Source: a bacterium (GTDB taxonomy: Bacteria; Oederibacteriota; Muellerivitia; Muellerivitales; Muellerivitaceae). Taken from it: a DNA stretch of 47,133 nucleotides. Positions 45,059 through 47,133 of the stretch are shown here, one piece after another (within the stretch, counting starts at the first letter, position 1; every line of letters starts with the position of its first letter). The translations under genes were made by a program, and so were the position numbers. The DNA lies in assembly GCA_035549195.1 (NCBI GenBank), contig DASZRK010000052.1:1-47133 (forward strand), written 5' to 3'. The notes under the pieces were generated by a model. It saw only the letters and a program-made list of their open reading frames with translations. It ran no database searches and was not told the origin of the DNA.

Positions 45059-45123
45059 AGGCCGGGAAGAAATATGGGAACATGCCTTGTGCTTCATCCT
45101 CCGTTCCTTCCATGGCCTGACCC

Positions 45124-47133
45124 TTGAGATCCATTCGTCCCACTTCGAGACACCTCCTGAAAGCCCTCTCGATCGGGTGCTTTTTTTGGGCTTTGTTCGT
45201 CCTTGTCGGCTATTTTTTGAACATCCCGGTCGACCCCCGTTCCTTAATGGCCTCGGCTTTTTCCTTTCGTGGGGAAAGGACCGCCGTCCTTTGGGGTTCC
45301 TTAATTAGGTTCATCCACATCCTTCTGTCCGCCTCCGTTGTCTTTTGGGTGACCCTCTGGCTCGGAAGGGGTCTCCAACCCTTGTTCCGCTTGGGCCGCC
45401 TGGACCCATGGATGGGTTTTGGATTGGATTATGCCTTGGGCGCTATTTTCCTTTCCTTGCTATGGATGGGTTGGGGGTTGGTCGGGCTTTGGTTCGCACC
45501 TTTCCTGATGGCCGTGATCCTACTGCTTTTGATCCTGTCGTTCTTGGGGAGGCGAAGGAGCGGGGATGGGATCCTAGGGTCCTGGCCCCGGGAGATCCCC
45601 TTGCGTTTTTTGATGGGGGTGGCGGTGATCTATGGGCTCTTCACCCTTTTGCACGGTCTCCTCCCCGAGACCCATCCGGACGGATTGGTCTATCACTTGG
45701 GGACCCTTTCCTATTGGATGTTCAGGCACGGGTTGGCCGACCTTCCCTCCCAACCGTTCGGGGGATTCCCTTACGGCGGCGAACTCTATTTTTTGTCGGG
45801 ATACGTCCTGCAGGGGACCGAGTCGGCGAAGTGCTTGAACATCGCCAGCTTGGGCGTTCTTGGAATGGTGGCGGGAGCTTGGGCGGCGGAGATCGGTGGT
45901 GAAAGGGCCCGTTGGTTGGCTTTGGGAATGGTGCTCACCCTTCCCCTGGCCCATTTGGTTTCTTGGACTTCCCAGGTCGAGGTCCTTCAATCCCTGTTCC
46001 TGTTGCTTTTCCTTTATGCCTTGGAGAGAGCAGGCGTGGGGCGAAATTGGGCCATGCTGGCCGGTCTTCTGGGGGGCATGGCGTTGGCGATCAAATATAC
46101 TTCGGTCTTTGGCTGGGCCGCCGGGATCCTGGCCCTTTCGATGGCGGGTCGGGGACCGAGGCCTTTCCGGAATTGGGAACCCATGGGATGGATCCTCGGT
46201 TTGGCTGCGATCGTGGCGGGGTCATGGGCTTTGAAGAACTTCGTCTATACGGGTGATCCCTTTTATCCCTATTTACAGGATTGGATCGGCGCGCGCCATA
46301 TGTCGGCGGTGGGATATCGCTCCATGCTGCAGGATCAGGGTCTTTGGACCCACGGGGGCAGGGGATGGGAGGCCCCGTGGTATCTTTTGATGACCCGGCC
46401 CGCGCTCTTTAATTTCGCCGGCCCCCTGCCGTTGGCCCTTGCGCCCCTGGGCCTGCTCCTGGCCTTCCGCAAGGTCCCCTCCCGTTTTCTATCCTGGGTG
46501 ATCCCGTTTCTTTGGGTGTCCGGGCTTTTCGTGACGGGGATCCTTAAATTCCATCTGCCTGCCTTGGTCTTGACCCTTCTTTTTATCGCGGCCTGCCTGG
46601 GTCCCGGGGATGGAGTTGCGGAAAAGAGGTGGGCCGCCTGGTTGCCCGCCCTTACCGGCATCCTTTGCTTTCCGTTCTTGGCGGGCCTGAGCTCGGTCTA
46701 CTATCCGGGAGGCGGGGTTTGGACCTGTCGCGAAAGCGTCCCGGCTTACTTGGAGAGGGCGGTCCGCAATCCTTACGAGGGGCTTTGCGGATGGGTCGGC
46801 CAGGAGTTGCCCAAGGACGCGCGCCTCCTGATCGTAGGGGATGCCCGGGGGCTCTATTACCCCCGGTCTTTCCAAACGGATACCGGTTACGACCTTTCCT
46901 TTTTGACCTCCCTAGCGGAACGGGGTCTCGATTCCGCGGGGATCGGGAAGGAGGTCCGGAAGATGGGCTTCACCCATGTCGTGGTGAATACGGCCCAGGG
47001 AATCACGGCGGCCTCCATGTTCCCGACCCACCCCTTGGACGCGCGCCAGTGGAAGGAACTGGATGGGTTCGTCCGTCGTGGGCTGGATGTCCTCCATGAG
47101 GAGGGATACGGGTTCATCCTGAAGGTCCGGGAC
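45124..47133 (+). CDS. Polytopic membrane protein, glycosyltransferase-like, 3' end missing
   Basis: An uninterrupted frame of 670 codons runs to the window end. It encodes about ten or more helices (LLKALSIGCFFWALFVLVGYF at the start, by pattern) and a soluble part near the end (LPKDARLLIVGDARGLYYPRSF). The loop LLPETHPDGLVYHLGTLSYWM carries Asp/His and resembles GT-C or ArnT-like proteins, as does MALAIKYTSVFGWAAG. A stop lies at 45118-45120, so the start is TTG 45124 or a later ATG such as 45247; neither has a strong ribosome site. It resembles the preceding gene in design. Function not assigned. Confidence 0.7.
   Translation, partial: MRSIRPTSRHLLKALSIGCFFWALFVLVGYFLNIPVDPRSLMASAFSFRGERTAVLWGSLIRFIHILLSASVVFWVTLWLGRGLQPLFRLGRLDPWMGFGLDYALGAIFLSLLWMGWGLVGLWFAPFLMAVILLLLILSFLGRRRSGDGILGSWPREIPLRFLMGVAVIYGLFTLLHGLLPETHPDGLVYHLGTLSYWMFRHGLADLPSQPFGGFPYGGELYFLSGYVLQGTESAKCLNIASLGVLGMVAGAWAAEIGGERARWLALGMVLTLPLAHLVSWTSQVEVLQSLFLLLFLYALERAGVGRNWAMLAGLLGGMALAIKYTSVFGWAAGILALSMAGRGPRPFRNWEPMGWILGLAAIVAGSWALKNFVYTGDPFYPYLQDWIGARHMSAVGYRSMLQDQGLWTHGGRGWEAPWYLLMTRPALFNFAGPLPLALAPLGLLLAFRKVPSRFLSWVIPFLWVSGLFVTGILKFHLPALVLTLLFIAACLGPGDGVAEKRWAAWLPALTGILCFPFLAGLSSVYYPGGGVWTCRESVPAYLERAVRNPYEGLCGWVGQELPKDARLLIVGDARGLYYPRSFQTDTGYDLSFLTSLAERGLDSAGIGKEVRKMGFTHVVVNTAQGITAASMFPTHPLDARQWKELDGFVRRGLDVLHEEGYGFILKVRD

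Noticed and set aside
45074-45123. Upstream ATG at 45074 as the start of the last gene
   Set aside because: It is in another frame; the frame of the long ORF has a stop at 45118-45120.

Overview
The window is G+C-rich, densely packed bacterial chromosome, with many genes overlapping by 1-8 bases or separated by only a few bases, and frequent TTG and GTG starts. Lipobox and signal-peptide proteins, porin-like proteins and a FlgD-like or sorting-type C-terminus point to a cell with an outer membrane. Very long Thr/Pro-rich secreted proteins are typical of poorly cultured candidate phyla. A lineage such as FCPU426 or an Elusimicrobia relative is only a guess, because no rRNA or universal marker gene is present.

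Layout. (1) 1-1489: the end of an OmpR-type response regulator, a 50-residue ORF and an AraC-type regulator. Arrays of 11-bp-spaced TTTRCC direct repeats lie on both sides. (2) 1646-5922: two secreted proteins with DUF11-like domains; the second has a roughly 450-residue Thr-rich region and FlgD-like modules. (3) 6190-16170: a small membrane protein and a PfkB-type kinase, then an amino-acid block: AlaC-like and aspartate-type aminotransferases, hom, thrC, lysC, cimA, followed by murI. (4) 16210-19054: a barrel-like protein, a TlpA-like lipoprotein, an unknown protein, Fur and GreA. (5) 19071-21753: a promoter, a SAM-I (S-box) riboswitch with terminator, a second zinc-ribbon threonine synthase, a TPR protein and an S51 peptidase. 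(6) 21764-27103: a small coiled-coil protein, a membrane-anchored GH127 enzyme and a divergent membrane pyrophosphatase. (7) 27185-29371: a MoaD/ThiS/CysO-like sulfur carrier ending in Gly-Gly-Val-Arg, a NIL-domain protein, a degenerate E1-like protein and a cysteine synthase. (8) 29378-34509: YjbQ, a FrnE-like thioredoxin-fold protein, MiaE, BrkB, secreted and small membrane proteins, and an intact ThiF/MoeB-type E1. (9) 34516-43650: sulfur acquisition. It holds three copies of one unrecognised structured leader RNA, each followed by its own terminator: two in tandem before a 1-Cys peroxiredoxin and one before a porin, sulfate-binding protein, HPr-like protein, CysT, CysW, CysA, CysD and CysN. 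(10) 43643-end: two large membrane proteins resembling GT-C glycosyltransferases, the second cut by the window end.

How it fits together. Aspartate is made, phosphorylated, and converted through homoserine to threonine, with citramalate synthase giving a route to isoleucine. Sulfate is imported and adenylylated by CysDN. A protein-bound sulfur carrier system (carrier, E1, NIL protein, cysteine synthase) may deliver sulfide equivalents to cysteine. The SAM-controlled second threonine synthase may deliver them to homocysteine. The repeated leader RNA is the best candidate for an undescribed element: its core pairings and its alternative antiterminator pairing covary between copies, and its genes suggest a sulfur-status signal.
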